The position numbers were made by a program, and so were the translations under genes. A stretch of DNA of 41,957 nucleotides, taken from positions 1-41,957 of IMG/VR virus record IMGVR_UViG_3300018432_000023, one strand, 5' to 3'. Below, one piece after another: positions 28,281-36,175 of the stretch. The DNA comes from a virus. The first letter of the stretch is position 1. Every line of letters begins with the position of its first letter. The notes below the pieces were generated by a model. That model did no database searches. It worked only from the letters and a program-made list of their open reading frames with translations, and was not told the origin of the DNA.

Positions 28281-28498
28281 CCGGCAAGTTCACTGCGCGC
28301 GTCTTCGGCATGGTGAAAAACAAGGTCAAGCAGATCCACGAGGAAGAATTCGGCGAAGAGTGGGAATTGCGGTTCGCGATCAAGAATTCCTACTCAGGCC
28401 CGCTCCAAGCCGGAAACTACCTCTACGTCGACGTTTTGGAGCATTTCTACCCCTATCGGAAAAGACGGATTTACGGCCCGCAGAGAGTGAAAAAATGA
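28277..28498 (+). CDS. Hypothetical protein, 73 aa
   Basis: ATG 28277 overlaps the previous stop (ATGA). It starts MTGKFTARVFGMVKNKVKQI and is basic, with an aromatic beta-rich second half (GNYLYVDVLEHFYPY). Function unknown. Confidence 0.7.
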   Translation: MTGKFTARVFGMVKNKVKQIHEEEFGEEWELRFAIKNSYSGPLQAGNYLYVDVLEHFYPYRKRRIYGPQRVKK

Positions 28499-28770
28499 CG
28501 ATTTCCGACGTCGAAACGCGAATTAACGTCACAAAAGACGCGATTCGGCGCTTTGAAGCGGCTTTTTCGGCCCACGAAGCCCAAAAACGGCCCGATCACG
28601 TCCCAGAATGGGCTTGGAAGCTCGAAATGGCCGGAATCATGAGCATTTTGACCGATTTACGCGATGAATTGTTCATTCTTGAGCAGGAGGCCTTGAATGC
28701 TGGATTGGTGGTGCTGGAACCCGATCGATCAAAGGATCCGGACCCTGAGCGGGGCAATGGTGAACCTTGA
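28495..28770 (+). CDS. Hypothetical helical protein, 91 aa
   Basis: ATG 28495 overlaps the previous stop. It begins MTISDVETRINVTKDAIRRF and is mostly two charged helices (EMAGIMSILTDLRDELFILE). The last 24 codons overlap the next gene in another frame. No family is recognised. Confidence 0.7.
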   Translation: MTISDVETRINVTKDAIRRFEAAFSAHEAQKRPDHVPEWAWKLEMAGIMSILTDLRDELFILEQEALNAGLVVLEPDRSKDPDPERGNGEP

Positions 28771-28942
28771 GAGAGATATCTGCGATGGGATCCGGCACGA
28801 GGCCAACATGGACGCGCTCGGCATCCGCGCTCTCGATCGAGCCGTGCTGGTTTATGTCGAGCTCGCCGAGCAATATGTGCGAGCATGTGAGGTCCGCAGG
28901 CTCTACACTGCGGCTCGAGCCTCGCAGGGAGACACCGGATGA
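28697..28942 (+). CDS. Hypothetical helical protein, 81 aa
   Basis: ATG 28697 follows AGCAGGAGGCCTTGA, a strong ribosome site, inside the 3' end of the previous gene. It begins MLDWWCWNPIDQRIRTLSGA and is helical (DRAVLVYVELAEQYVRACEV). The overlap of 74 bases is long, but both frames look protein-like. Confidence 0.65.
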   Translation: MLDWWCWNPIDQRIRTLSGAMVNLERDICDGIRHEANMDALGIRALDRAVLVYVELAEQYVRACEVRRLYTAARASQGDTG

Positions 28943-29190
28943 ACCCTCACGTCGCCGTCTCGCTGATCAGCTTCGGCATGTTCTCGATGGCGCTGGTCGT
29001 CGCTTCCTTCATTCTCGGCTATTGGTTCGGCCATGACCCGGCGGAAACGAACCGACAGATCCGTGAATTCAGAGATCACATCGGCAACATCGGACGTCCA
29101 GTTGAGGATGCTGGTAGCGCGGGCCCGGCAGAATGGGAGTCGGTTCGTGATACCGACGAGCATGTACGAGGTCCTGAAAGAAGAGGCTAA
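28939..29190 (+). CDS. One-helix membrane protein, 83 aa
   Basis: ATG 28939 overlaps the previous stop (ATGA). Residues 5-30 form a transmembrane helix (SLISFGMFSMALVVASFILG). The C-terminal 50 residues are polar and share DNA with the next gene over 158 bases, so the true end may be uncertain. Confidence 0.6.
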   Translation: MNPHVAVSLISFGMFSMALVVASFILGYWFGHDPAETNRQIREFRDHIGNIGRPVEDAGSAGPAEWESVRDTDEHVRGPERRG

Positions 29191-29272
29191 AGCCGGTAAC
29201 GAGCTTGCCATCAAGTGCCTTGAGGTCTGCTGCGTCGTGCATCGGATCCCGACGACGAGAAAACCCGCTTGA
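29033..29272 (+). CDS. Hypothetical protein, 79 aa, largely overlapping
   Basis: The frame begins in the 3' half of the previous gene with no good ribosome site. ATG near 29108 (after GTTGAGG) may be the true start. The C-terminal part (VIPTSMYEVLKEEAKAGNEL followed by AIKCLEVCC) is convincingly protein-like. Confidence 0.5.
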   Translation: MTRRKRTDRSVNSEITSATSDVQLRMLVARARQNGSRFVIPTSMYEVLKEEAKAGNELAIKCLEVCCVVHRIPTTRKPA

Positions 29273-29325
29273 CCAATGGGATTTTTCACGGCCTTCTGCG
29301 CATCCCACTCAGGAGACGCAATTCC

Positions 29326-29601
29326 ATGACCATGAATGACCTCATCGCCGCTCTCGCGCAGGAGACAGGCCTCGGCAAGACACAAGTGCGCAGTGTGCTC
29401 GATGCACTCGCTGGCCAAGTCGGTGCATCGCTGAAGGTCGGCGACGACGTCCGCATCGCCGGGTTCGGCGCCTTCCAGCCGAAGCGCAACGAAGCGCGTG
29501 ACGGCCGAAATCCACGCACGGGCGAGAAGATCAAGATCCCGGCCTCGACCGTCGTGCGGTTCAAGCCCTCGACCGAATTGAAGAACGCCGTCAAGGGCTG
29601 A
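29326..29601 (+). CDS. HU-family DNA-binding protein
   Basis: I use ATG 29326 behind AGGAGACGCAATTCC. The 91-residue protein has the HU/IHF layout: N-terminal helices (MNDLIAALAQETGLGKTQV), then GDDVRIAGFGAFQPKRNEAR. The beta-arm sequence NPRTGEKIKIPAS contains the conserved arm-tip Pro, followed by VVRFKPSTELKNAV. It should bind and bend DNA, for phage DNA compaction, replication or packaging. Confidence 0.92.
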   Translation: MTMNDLIAALAQETGLGKTQVRSVLDALAGQVGASLKVGDDVRIAGFGAFQPKRNEARDGRNPRTGEKIKIPASTVVRFKPSTELKNAVKG

Positions 29602-29726
29602 TGCGCCGGAGCGGCTTGGTATTCGCGACGAGGGGGTATTGCTCCCTCGATCGCAACCTGAAGCGGGTGTGGTGGCATAGTGGGCGCTGGGCCAACTGCG
29701 ACCATCACCGGAGGAGACTAAAGCCC
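29602..29726 (+). other. 125-base gap with a hairpin
   Basis: CGAGGG pairs with CCCTCG around GGTATTGCT near 29629-29649, shortly after the HU stop. There is no T-run. Nothing else is recognisable before the GGAGGAG ribosome site of the next gene. Confidence 0.4.
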
Positions 29727-30005
29727 ATGAACGATCACCAGAGAGACGTGAAGAGAGGCGTGGCCATGTTGGAGGCCATGACCGAGGACGAGCGCACCAA
29801 GTATGCGAAGGATCTGATCGTCGAGGCGATCGAGGCCGCTCGTGACGGTAGCGGGACGGCCCAAGAGATCGCAACCGCGATCGTGTCCTGCATCAACATC
29901 CGCATCGGCGACACGCTCAACCACATCACGCGCGACATGGCTGAGGTCCGCGCTGCCATGCTCGGCGAGGACGACGATCTCGAACCGAAGAAGAGTTTCC
30001 AATGA
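29727..30005 (+). CDS. Hypothetical helical protein, 92 aa
   Basis: I use ATG 29727 behind GGAGGAGACTAAAGCCC. It begins MNDHQRDVKRGVAMLEAMTE and is all-helical with an acidic C-terminus. It ends in an overlap with the nuclease gene (ATGA). Function unknown. Confidence 0.7.
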   Translation: MNDHQRDVKRGVAMLEAMTEDERTKYAKDLIVEAIEAARDGSGTAQEIATAIVSCINIRIGDTLNHITRDMAEVRAAMLGEDDDLEPKKSFQ

Positions 30006-30382
30006 TCGAGGTCCTGCTCGCGACTGTGCCGTTCTACGTCTACGACGGCGACACGATCAGCCTGACGAACAACCCGCCGAACTTCCGTCTCGTCGGGCTC
30101 GACACGGCCGAGATCGCCGGTAAGTGCGAAGCGGAGAAGCGCCTGGCGCGCCTCTCTCGCAATCGGCTCCGTGCGTTGATCGCGTCTGATCCGCAGGCGA
30201 AGCTCACCGAGGTCCTGTGCTACGGCTCGAATTTCGGCCGACGGTGTGGTGTCATCAAGGTAAAGGGTGTAGACGTAGCCATCACTCTTGTGAGGGAGCA
30301 GTATGCCGATCCGTTCGCATGCGGATCAAAGGGCTGCCCCAAGAGGAGAGATTGGTGTCAGACAGTCAGAACACCACGGTAG
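30002..30382 (+). CDS. Staphylococcal-nuclease-like (thermonuclease) protein
   Basis: Residues 13-19 read VYDGDTI and residues 28-38 FRLVGLDTAEI, the two acidic strands and conserved Arg of the SNase fold (Asp15, Asp17, Arg29, Asp34, Glu37). A helix with Cys and Glu and a C-terminal Cys pair follow. No clear signal peptide is present, though the first 11 residues are hydrophobic. At 126 residues it is near the size of the bare domain. It may cut DNA or RNA; the second catalytic Arg is not clear, so activity is unproven. Confidence 0.75.
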   Translation: MIEVLLATVPFYVYDGDTISLTNNPPNFRLVGLDTAEIAGKCEAEKRLARLSRNRLRALIASDPQAKLTEVLCYGSNFGRRCGVIKVKGVDVAITLVREQYADPFACGSKGCPKRRDWCQTVRTPR

Positions 30383-30600
30383 GCCAGCGGAGCATTTTCC
30401 TTAGGGCGTGTGACGCTCTTTGGCTTCTACTTGCGGGCGCGACGATGCTGGTCGTCCCGATCCTGATCTTCTTCGGGACGAGGTCCGCCTACTACGAGTG
30501 GAAGCACTCCGATCCTGACCTGCGCGCCTTCATGAAGGTCTGCGTAGTGGAGCAGGACAAGCCAGCACGACGGTGCAAAGAGCTACACCGCTGGCGATAG
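30355..30600 (+). CDS. One-helix membrane protein, paralogue of 5158-5418
   Basis: GTG 30355 follows AAGAGGAGAGATTG. After a polar start and a hydrophobic segment (LWLLLAGATMLVVPILIFFG), the tail reads FMKVCVVEQDKPARRCKELH and then RWR. This matches the tail of the left-arm protein in order and spacing of Cys, Arg-Arg-Cys and Trp. It overlaps the nuclease gene by 28 bases. Confidence 0.75.
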   Translation: MSDSQNTTVGQRSIFLRACDALWLLLAGATMLVVPILIFFGTRSAYYEWKHSDPDLRAFMKVCVVEQDKPARRCKELHRWR

Positions 30601-30658
30601 CCGCTTGACGCGAATACGGCTTAGCCTGACAAGATACATCGCCACCCAGGAGGTCGCG

Positions 30659-31096
30659 ATGAGGTTTGTTCTTGCTCTGCTCGCCGTTCTGTTCGCTTAC
30701 CCGGCTCTCGCCGATCACACGTCCTTCGCTCTCGTCAATCGCTCGCCTGTCGCCATCCTGCAGGTCTACGCGACGTCGGTCGTCAACCGCAGCTTCGGCT
30801 TCGACCTGCTCGGCAAGGGCACGATCCCGTCAGGCTCTACGAAGTGGGTGAATCCGGTCGACAACCGCGGCTGCATGTTCGACGTGTTGATCACCTTCTA
30901 TGGCGGGCACTCCGTCAACCGGCGCAATCTCAACCTGTGCACGATCACCGAGTTGTCGACGACGGGCCAGGGCATCGGCGTTCCCAATCGACACGAGCGC
31001 CCGCGCACGTATCAGGACTTCAATGCGTTGCGTCTGCCGCCGCAAGAGCCGATCCTGCGCGAGGTCCCGCGCTTCACCAGAGGTCACGCCATATGA
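30659..31096 (+). CDS. Exported protein with signal peptide, 145 aa
   Basis: I use ATG 30659 behind CCAGGAGGTCGCG. A classic signal peptide (MRFVLALLAVLFAYPALA) would be cut before Asp19. The mature part is beta-rich with DLLGKGTIPSG and GCMFDVLITFYGG, a layout seen in small secreted proteins of Rhizobiales. A possible -35 (TTGACG) lies at about 30605. Function unknown. Confidence 0.75.
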   Translation: MRFVLALLAVLFAYPALADHTSFALVNRSPVAILQVYATSVVNRSFGFDLLGKGTIPSGSTKWVNPVDNRGCMFDVLITFYGGHSVNRRNLNLCTITELSTTGQGIGVPNRHERPRTYQDFNALRLPPQEPILREVPRFTRGHAI

Positions 31097-31404
31097 TGCG
31101 AACCACACTCCTCGCACTGTCCGTTCTGCTCGTTGCGGTCGCCAATGCGCAGCCGCATGACGCTGAGAAGCCGCACCAGCATGAGCAGCAGCCGCCTCGG
31201 CCGCCGCAGGTCGAGCAGCCGTCTGGCCCGCCAAGATGGTCGATCACGATCGTCAGCCCTCAGCGATCTGACCGCTACGCTTTCACGAGCCTTGAGGCGA
31301 TGTTGCGGGACGCGCACCAGTTTGTCGACGACAAGACGCTCTTCATCATGATCCATCGGAACGAGCGTCTTCTCGATCGGTGGGCCCGCCCCGGCACGGA
31401 GTGA
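31093..31404 (+). CDS. Exported protein with Pro/His/Gln linker, 103 aa
   Basis: ATG 31093 (or 31096) overlaps the previous stop. A signal peptide (TLLALSVLLVAVANA) is followed by a Pro/His/Gln-rich linker and a small C-terminal alpha/beta segment (DKTLFIMIHRNERLLDRW). It is coupled to the previous exported protein, so the two may work together in the periplasm. Confidence 0.7.
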   Translation: MMRTTLLALSVLLVAVANAQPHDAEKPHQHEQQPPRPPQVEQPSGPPRWSITIVSPQRSDRYAFTSLEAMLRDAHQFVDDKTLFIMIHRNERLLDRWARPGTE

Positions 31405-31408
31405 CGCC

Positions 31409-31675
31409 ATGAAGTGGATGCGTCGGCCGGGGCCGAACCTGTGTGATTGGCATCGGCACTTTGCATGGAAGCCGGTCCAGATCGCGGATACGGACATCAT
31501 GGTCTGGCTCGAGTGGGTGGAGCGAATGAATTACAACGGGCCCGATGGACGCCTTCCGTTCTGGGTCTACCGGTTCCCGCGGCCCCGAAAGCCTCCTCTC
31601 CACCATACTGAGCGCGCTCTGCGACAATCTGTCGTGCGCATGGGAGATACGACAGTAAGGTTGCCGCAAAAATGA
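31409..31675 (+). CDS. Hypothetical protein, 88 aa
   Basis: ATG 31409 lies a few bases after the previous stop. It begins MKWMRRPGPNLCDWHRHFAW and is rich in Trp, Arg and His. The middle (IMVWLEWVERMNYNGPDG) resembles short phage proteins of unknown role. Last gene before the tRNA. Confidence 0.65.
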   Translation: MKWMRRPGPNLCDWHRHFAWKPVQIADTDIMVWLEWVERMNYNGPDGRLPFWVYRFPRPRKPPLHHTERALRQSVVRMGDTTVRLPQK

Positions 31676-31686
31676 CCAGTCATACC

Positions 31687-31735
31687 CTGTGCGCACACAG
31701 TTAGCGCACAGAGTTATGCCCATGCTGTGTTGACA
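31687..31735 (+). promoter_or_regulatory. Inverted repeat and -35-like TTGACA upstream of the tRNA
   Basis: CTGTGCGC (31687-31694) is matched by GCGCACAG (31704-31711), and TTGACA follows at 31730-31735. A good -10 box is not apparent 16-18 bases later, so promoter activity is only likely. The inverted repeat may end the upstream operon or bind a regulator. Confidence 0.45.
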
Positions 31736-31786
31736 TAGCCCGTCATCATTGGTCGTGGTGTGCTAACTGGCGAGACATGCTTCTGA

Positions 31787-31863
31787 CGCGGGTGGGAGGT
31801 GGTAGTCATCTCATCTGGCTCATAACCAGAACCAAACCGGCGCAACTCCGGTACCCGCTACCA
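31787..31863 (+). tRNA. tRNA with CAU anticodon, initiator-like first pair
   Basis: The 77-nt cloverleaf folds as follows: acceptor CGCGGGT/ACCCGCT with positions 2-7 paired and a C1-U72 mismatch; D-arm GAG/CTC with TGGTAG in its loop; anticodon arm TCTGG/CCAGA with loop CTCATAA (anticodon at 31821-31823); variable ACCAA; T-arm ACCGG/CCGGT; discriminator A and an encoded CCA. The unpaired first position is a mark of bacterial initiator tRNA, whose E. coli version also begins CGCGGG. Against this, the anticodon stem has only two of the three G-C pairs, and the T-loop CGCAACT lacks T54 and T55. Met initiator, Met elongator or Ile2 (modified CAU) are all open. Confidence 0.85.
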
Positions 31864-31867
31864 AGTC

Positions 31868-32230
31868 ATGCCTCAGGTCCGCCGCCTCACTTCACCTCGG
31901 CCGAGATTAGCTGTTCCACCGCGTGAATCGCCACGTCTGCGGGGCTACAACGCCCGCTGGGACGCCTTCTCGCGCAAGTATCGGAAGAAGTACCCCTTCT
32001 GCGCCATGTGCCACCAGAGCGGACGCATGACGTTCGCAGACCTCGTCGACCACAAGTATCCGGTCCAAGACGGTGGCGACATGTTCCCCGGCCACCGCGG
32101 TCTGTGGAGCTTGTGTGTTCCGTGCCACGGCGTGAAGAGCGCGCTCGAGCAGCTGGCGAGGTCCACCGGACAGATGGAACAACTTGTGCGCTGGTGCGAT
32201 GAGCCCCAAGTGAGGCCGAGGGTATTCTGA
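31868..32230 (+). CDS. HNH endonuclease next to terminase
   Basis: Residues 25-110 contain an HNH core: YNARWDAFSRKYRKKYPFCA, then MCHQSG, DLVDHKYPVQDGGD and SLCVPCHGVKS. Two Cys pairs would hold zinc, and the DH segment provides the general base. HNH proteins beside terminase genes assist DNA cutting during packaging in HK97-like phages. The start lies four bases after the tRNA CCA and has no ribosome site. Confidence 0.85.
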   Translation: MPQVRRLTSPRPRLAVPPRESPRLRGYNARWDAFSRKYRKKYPFCAMCHQSGRMTFADLVDHKYPVQDGGDMFPGHRGLWSLCVPCHGVKSALEQLARSTGQMEQLVRWCDEPQVRPRVF

Positions 32231-32505
32231 TGGCAGACGATCCGAATGCGCGCGGCGCCGCCGACAGACAGCGCATCAACATCAACCAGCCGTACGAGAT
32301 CCGACACTGGGCTCGCAAATTCAACGTCACCCGGCGCGAGCTGCGCGAGGCGGTCGAGAAGGTGGGACCCAGCGTTGCGAAAGTGCAGGCAGAACTAGCG
32401 AGTCGAGCACATGGCGCGCATCAAGCTGACGAAGCTGCCTCAGGGACAAGTGAGGATCTCAACAATCGACTCCCTGGCGGGGACCGAAATCGAAAGCCTG
32501 CTTGA
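32230..32505 (+). CDS. DUF3606-like small protein, 91 aa
   Basis: ATG 32230 overlaps the HNH stop (TGATG). Residues 17-58 (ININQPYEIRHWARKFNVTR, then RELREAVEKVGPSVAKVQ) match the DUF3606 pattern of small proteins common in bacteria and phages. The last 30 codons overlap the next gene and may be a read-through tail. Role unknown. Confidence 0.7.
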   Translation: MADDPNARGAADRQRININQPYEIRHWARKFNVTRRELREAVEKVGPSVAKVQAELASRAHGAHQADEAASGTSEDLNNRLPGGDRNRKPA

Positions 32506-32650
32506 GGGCTGCGTCCAGATCGTTTGGAACGCCTCTCCTGCTGGCTCGAGCTTCCAGCTTCTGTTCGCGCCGGATGCGGTGATCGTCGCCGAGGAAAACC
32601 AGCCGGTAGAGCAGGAAAATGCCAGCGACAGCCAAGCGCAAGCCAACTGA
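32411..32650 (+). CDS. Hypothetical protein, 79 aa
   Basis: ATG 32411 lies inside the previous gene in another frame. The protein begins MARIKLTKLPQGQVRISTID and is beta-rich with an acidic C-terminus. It overlaps the small terminase start by 32 bases. Unrecognised. Confidence 0.6.
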   Translation: MARIKLTKLPQGQVRISTIDSLAGTEIESLLEGCVQIVWNASPAGSSFQLLFAPDAVIVAEENQPVEQENASDSQAQAN

Positions 32651-33029
32651 GGCGGTCGGTGGAAACCCCGGTGTCGTGGCTCACCCGGCATTTCGGCGGG
32701 TGCCGGAGTGTCTATTCCCCTTGGTCCACGAGAAGGCGCGGACGGAATACGCTTCCATCTCGCGTCTGCTATTCAACGCAGGTCGACTTACGCTCGCGAC
32801 CCATCGCGATCTCTGCAGCTACGCGATGCAGTTCGACGTCATCACGCGCAACAGCGAGGCTGGGAAGCCGATCCGAGCGCATTCCTTTGTCCAGATGGAC
32901 AGATCCCGAGTCCGGTTGAAACTCGATGACCTCGACACGCCAATCGCGGCGCCGGAAGACGCGCCGGTCAACAAATTCTCGGGTGCTGGTTTCTCGGCTC
33001 GCCGCCGACAAGCTATTCGACGAGATTGA
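32619..33029 (+). CDS. Terminase small subunit, P27-like
   Basis: ATG 32619 follows AGCAGGAAA. A basic N-terminus is followed by helices (RTEYASISRLLFNAGRLTLA, THRDLCSYAMQFDVITRN) in the order found in P27-type small terminases, and the next gene is the large terminase. It should recognise phage DNA and load it on the large subunit. The last 34 codons overlap the large-subunit frame. Confidence 0.75.
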   Translation: MPATAKRKPTEAVGGNPGVVAHPAFRRVPECLFPLVHEKARTEYASISRLLFNAGRLTLATHRDLCSYAMQFDVITRNSEAGKPIRAHSFVQMDRSRVRLKLDDLDTPIAAPEDAPVNKFSGAGFSARRRQAIRRD

Positions 33030-34791
33030 GTTCGACCCGGCCGAATTCCCCGAGCTCGCCGGAGAGACGTTCCCTGACTACCCGAGGATGGCCTCGTGGT
33101 ATTGCGAGCAGATCACGGCCGGGAAGGTTCTAGCCTGCAAGGAGGAGGTTGCCGCGTGTCGGCGCTTCCTCGACATGCGCAAGGAGGCGAACAGCGCTAA
33201 GTCGCCGTTCTACTTCTCCGACGCGCACGTCGTCGACTTCTGCTCGTTCTTTGAGGGCCTGCCGCACACGAAGGGCTTTGAGGGCTCGTTCACGATCGAG
33301 CCGGTGCAGTGCTTCTGGGCGGCCGCGGTGTTCGGCTTCAGGGAGCGCGAGACGCACCTGCGCTGGACGCGCAAGGCGTCAATCTGGGCTCCGAGGAAGA
33401 ACGGGAAGACGGCGTTTGGCGCGGCGGTTATCCTGTTCTGCGCAAATTGCGAGGGGGAGGTCGGCGCCGAGTGTGTGATCTCCGCTGGCTCTGAGAGCCA
33501 AGCTCACATTCCATACGACACCATCCGCGCGATGCTTGAGGCTGAGCCCGATCTCAAGAAACAGTTCGGGGCTTACGACACGAATGATTTTACGGATTTC
33601 CTGAAGACAGGCGGATCGATCAAACTCGCCACCGCGCGAGCAAAAAACCTCGACGGCTTGAACCCCCATCTTGTCTTTGAGGAAGAGCTTCATGCGCAGT
33701 CCATCGAGGTTATCAATGTTCTTGAGACGGCACAGGCCGCTCGCAGGAATCCGCTTGTATTCAGCATCTCGACCGCAGGTCGTGATGTCAATGCGCCAGC
33801 GTATGATGATTGGAAGACGTGTCTCGCGGTTCTCGATGGCCGTCTCAAGGCTCCTCGCCTCTTCACCGCAATGTACGCCGCGGACAAGGAAGATGACGAG
33901 AACCGCTTTAGCCCGAGCGTCATTGAGAAGCTAAACCCGCTCTACGGGATCTCGCTCAACCCAGAAGCACTGGACGAGGAGATCCACAAGGCGCGGCAGA
34001 GCGAGGAACGCCTCAATGAGTATCGCAGGACTAGGATCAACGTCTGGTCCCGTGCGGCTGGCAACCTCATCAACGTCGAGGAATGGCGCGCATGTGGAGA
34101 TCGGCTCCTCACGCTCGACGCTTTCCGCGGATACCCGATGTACGTCGGGATGGATCTCGCGAGCCACAGCGACCTTAATGCGGTGTGCTTCTTGGTTCGT
34201 GTGGGGACGACGCTCTACGCGGTGATCAAGTACTGGCTCCCGCAGGAGAGCCCGCGGTTCCGAGATGATCGCTACGCCGACCAGTTCGGCGAGTGGGCGC
34301 GCAACGGAAACCTAGTGTTGACGCCAGGAAACTACGCGGACCAAGAGAAGATCTTGGAGGCTGTGAAGCTGGAGATGAAGGGGCACCACGTCACGGCGAT
34401 CGGCTCTGACACCTACCAGCATGTGTTCCTCAGCGGTGCACTCTCGACCGAGGGCTACCAGTGCTTCGCCATCCCGAAGACGGCGAAGTACATCACCAGG
34501 CCGACCGACGACGTGGTGGCTCGCACGAAGAACGCCGAACTGCTACAGCATGACGCCAATCCGGTGTCTGAGTGGTGCGCTGGCAATGTCGTCGGTCACC
34601 GAGATGCGAACGACAACGTGCTGCCGAAGAAAGAGAAGCGCATGACCGGCGCCTCGATCGACGGCATGGACGCATTGATCAACGCGAACGCCGTGCGCAT
34701 GCACTTTGAGGCTGGGCTGCTCCTCGACGATAAGGGCGCGCTGCCTCCGAACCCCTACCTCAACCGTGGTCTGGCAGGATACGCAGCATGA
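32926..34791 (+). CDS. Terminase large subunit
   Basis: The 621-residue protein has an ATPase with Walker A APRKNGKT (155-162), an adenine-contact region near 150 (RWTRKASIW) and Walker B LVFEEE (249-254) in NPHLVFEEELH. The C-terminal nuclease domain shows MDLASHSDLNA near 415 and SIDGMDALINANA near the end, the usual acidic sites. It packages DNA into proheads and cuts the concatemer. The first 20 residues are a low-complexity shadow of the small-subunit frame, so the true start may be GTG 32983. Confidence 0.92.
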   Translation: MTSTRQSRRRKTRRSTNSRVLVSRLAADKLFDEIEFDPAEFPELAGETFPDYPRMASWYCEQITAGKVLACKEEVAACRRFLDMRKEANSAKSPFYFSDAHVVDFCSFFEGLPHTKGFEGSFTIEPVQCFWAAAVFGFRERETHLRWTRKASIWAPRKNGKTAFGAAVILFCANCEGEVGAECVISAGSESQAHIPYDTIRAMLEAEPDLKKQFGAYDTNDFTDFLKTGGSIKLATARAKNLDGLNPHLVFEEELHAQSIEVINVLETAQAARRNPLVFSISTAGRDVNAPAYDDWKTCLAVLDGRLKAPRLFTAMYAADKEDDENRFSPSVIEKLNPLYGISLNPEALDEEIHKARQSEERLNEYRRTRINVWSRAAGNLINVEEWRACGDRLLTLDAFRGYPMYVGMDLASHSDLNAVCFLVRVGTTLYAVIKYWLPQESPRFRDDRYADQFGEWARNGNLVLTPGNYADQEKILEAVKLEMKGHHVTAIGSDTYQHVFLSGALSTEGYQCFAIPKTAKYITRPTDDVVARTKNAELLQHDANPVSEWCAGNVVGHRDANDNVLPKKEKRMTGASIDGMDALINANAVRMHFEAGLLLDDKGALPPNPYLNRGLAGYAA

Positions 34792-36164
34792 CGGATCCAA
34801 CGACCAAAGATGCAGATCTGCCCCCTGTTTATGCAGGGAGCACCATGGATTATTCACTGCCCGCCAACTTGTATGGACAGGAGTATCAGTGGGAGGAAAT
34901 GTCACTCGGCCTGGATGGCTACGTCCGCTCGCTTACCGCAGACAGCCGCGCAGGCCTCGCCATCGCGATTCAGTGCGCCGGAGTGAAGGCTCGGGACATC
35001 GCCAAATGCGACATGATGCTGTGGCGGAAGAAGTCGAAGAAGTGGGAGGAGGTCAGCCCTGGTCGCCACTGGCTGGCGAAGCTCCTCTCGCGTCGGCCGA
35101 ATGAGTATCATTCGTGGATCGAGTTCTGGCGGATGGTCATCACCCATCTGGAACTCGCCCAGAACGCCTACATCGTGAAGGTCACCGACCGCAAAGGTGA
35201 CGTGCTTGAGTTGATCCCGTGGATGCCTGCCCGTGTGAGGGCTAGGGTGGCCCAGAACGGCGAACTCTTCTACGAGATCGCCAGTGTCACGGAATTCGAG
35301 CAAGCCCGTATGGGCCGCTCTAATGTCATCCTACCGGCCGACAACGTGATCCATCTCCGCGGCCGGATGTGGGATGGCCTCAACGGCCTCTCCAACGCGG
35401 TGCTCGGCAGCCCGGTGTTCGACATCGTGGCAGCGATCTCCCGCTACCAGACGAACCTGTTCGGGTCGGACGGCCGCCAGCCGATGGTGTTCGAGACGGA
35501 TTCGGTGTTCCAAGGCGACCACGCCGAGAATGCATTCCGTCGGTTGAAGCAGCAGCTCGCCGAGGCCTCGCGGAAGATGCGCGCCACGGGTGAGCCGATC
35601 CTGCTCGAGGCCGGGCTGAAGGCGAAGCCGGTCGCGATCAACTCCAAGGACGCCGAGATCTCGGCCGCCTACAATCAGCAGGTGCTCGCCATCTGCCGGT
35701 TGATGGAGGTCCCCCCGCACAAGATCTACCACTACGAGTCGATCAAGTACGACAATCAGGCGGCGGCCGACAACCAATACGCGAACGACTGCCTCGTCCC
35801 GATCGCCAAGAACATCGAGGAGAAGTTCCGCAACGAGCTTCTCGCCGACAACGAGCAGGACGACCTGTGGCCCGAGTTCGATCGTCAGGCGATGGTCGCT
35901 GGCGATCCCAAGACGCTGTCGGAGGTGCTCGACAAGGCCATCAAGAACGGCGCGATCGAGATCAACGAATATCGCGCGCTGCTGCCGCTCGGCCTCAACC
36001 CGATCGAGGGCGGAGACGTCCGATACGTGCCGGTGAACATGGCCATCGTCGATCGCAGCGGAGAGATCATCCAGCAGGCCGCGACCGGCCAGCCGAACAA
36101 CGACGGCACGACTGAAGTGAAGCCGGAGCCTGCGCGCTCCTTACGTCTTGTCTCCGAGAACTGA
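34788..36164 (+). CDS. Portal protein, HK97 family
   Basis: ATG 34788 overlaps the terminase stop (ATGA). The 458-residue length fits HK97-type portals. Recognisable parts are the wing region (LLSRRPNEYHSWIEFWRMVI), LIPWMPARVR, IHLRGRMWDGLNGLS, the long stem helix with SAAYNQQVLAICRLMEVPPH, and FDRQAMVAGD near the C-terminus. It forms the dodecameric ring for DNA entry and binds the terminase. Confidence 0.92.
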   Translation: MTDPTTKDADLPPVYAGSTMDYSLPANLYGQEYQWEEMSLGLDGYVRSLTADSRAGLAIAIQCAGVKARDIAKCDMMLWRKKSKKWEEVSPGRHWLAKLLSRRPNEYHSWIEFWRMVITHLELAQNAYIVKVTDRKGDVLELIPWMPARVRARVAQNGELFYEIASVTEFEQARMGRSNVILPADNVIHLRGRMWDGLNGLSNAVLGSPVFDIVAAISRYQTNLFGSDGRQPMVFETDSVFQGDHAENAFRRLKQQLAEASRKMRATGEPILLEAGLKAKPVAINSKDAEISAAYNQQVLAICRLMEVPPHKIYHYESIKYDNQAAADNQYANDCLVPIAKNIEEKFRNELLADNEQDDLWPEFDRQAMVAGDPKTLSEVLDKAIKNGAIEINEYRALLPLGLNPIEGGDVRYVPVNMAIVDRSGEIIQQAATGQPNNDGTTEVKPEPARSLRLVSEN

Positions 36165-36175
36165 CGAGGACCGCC

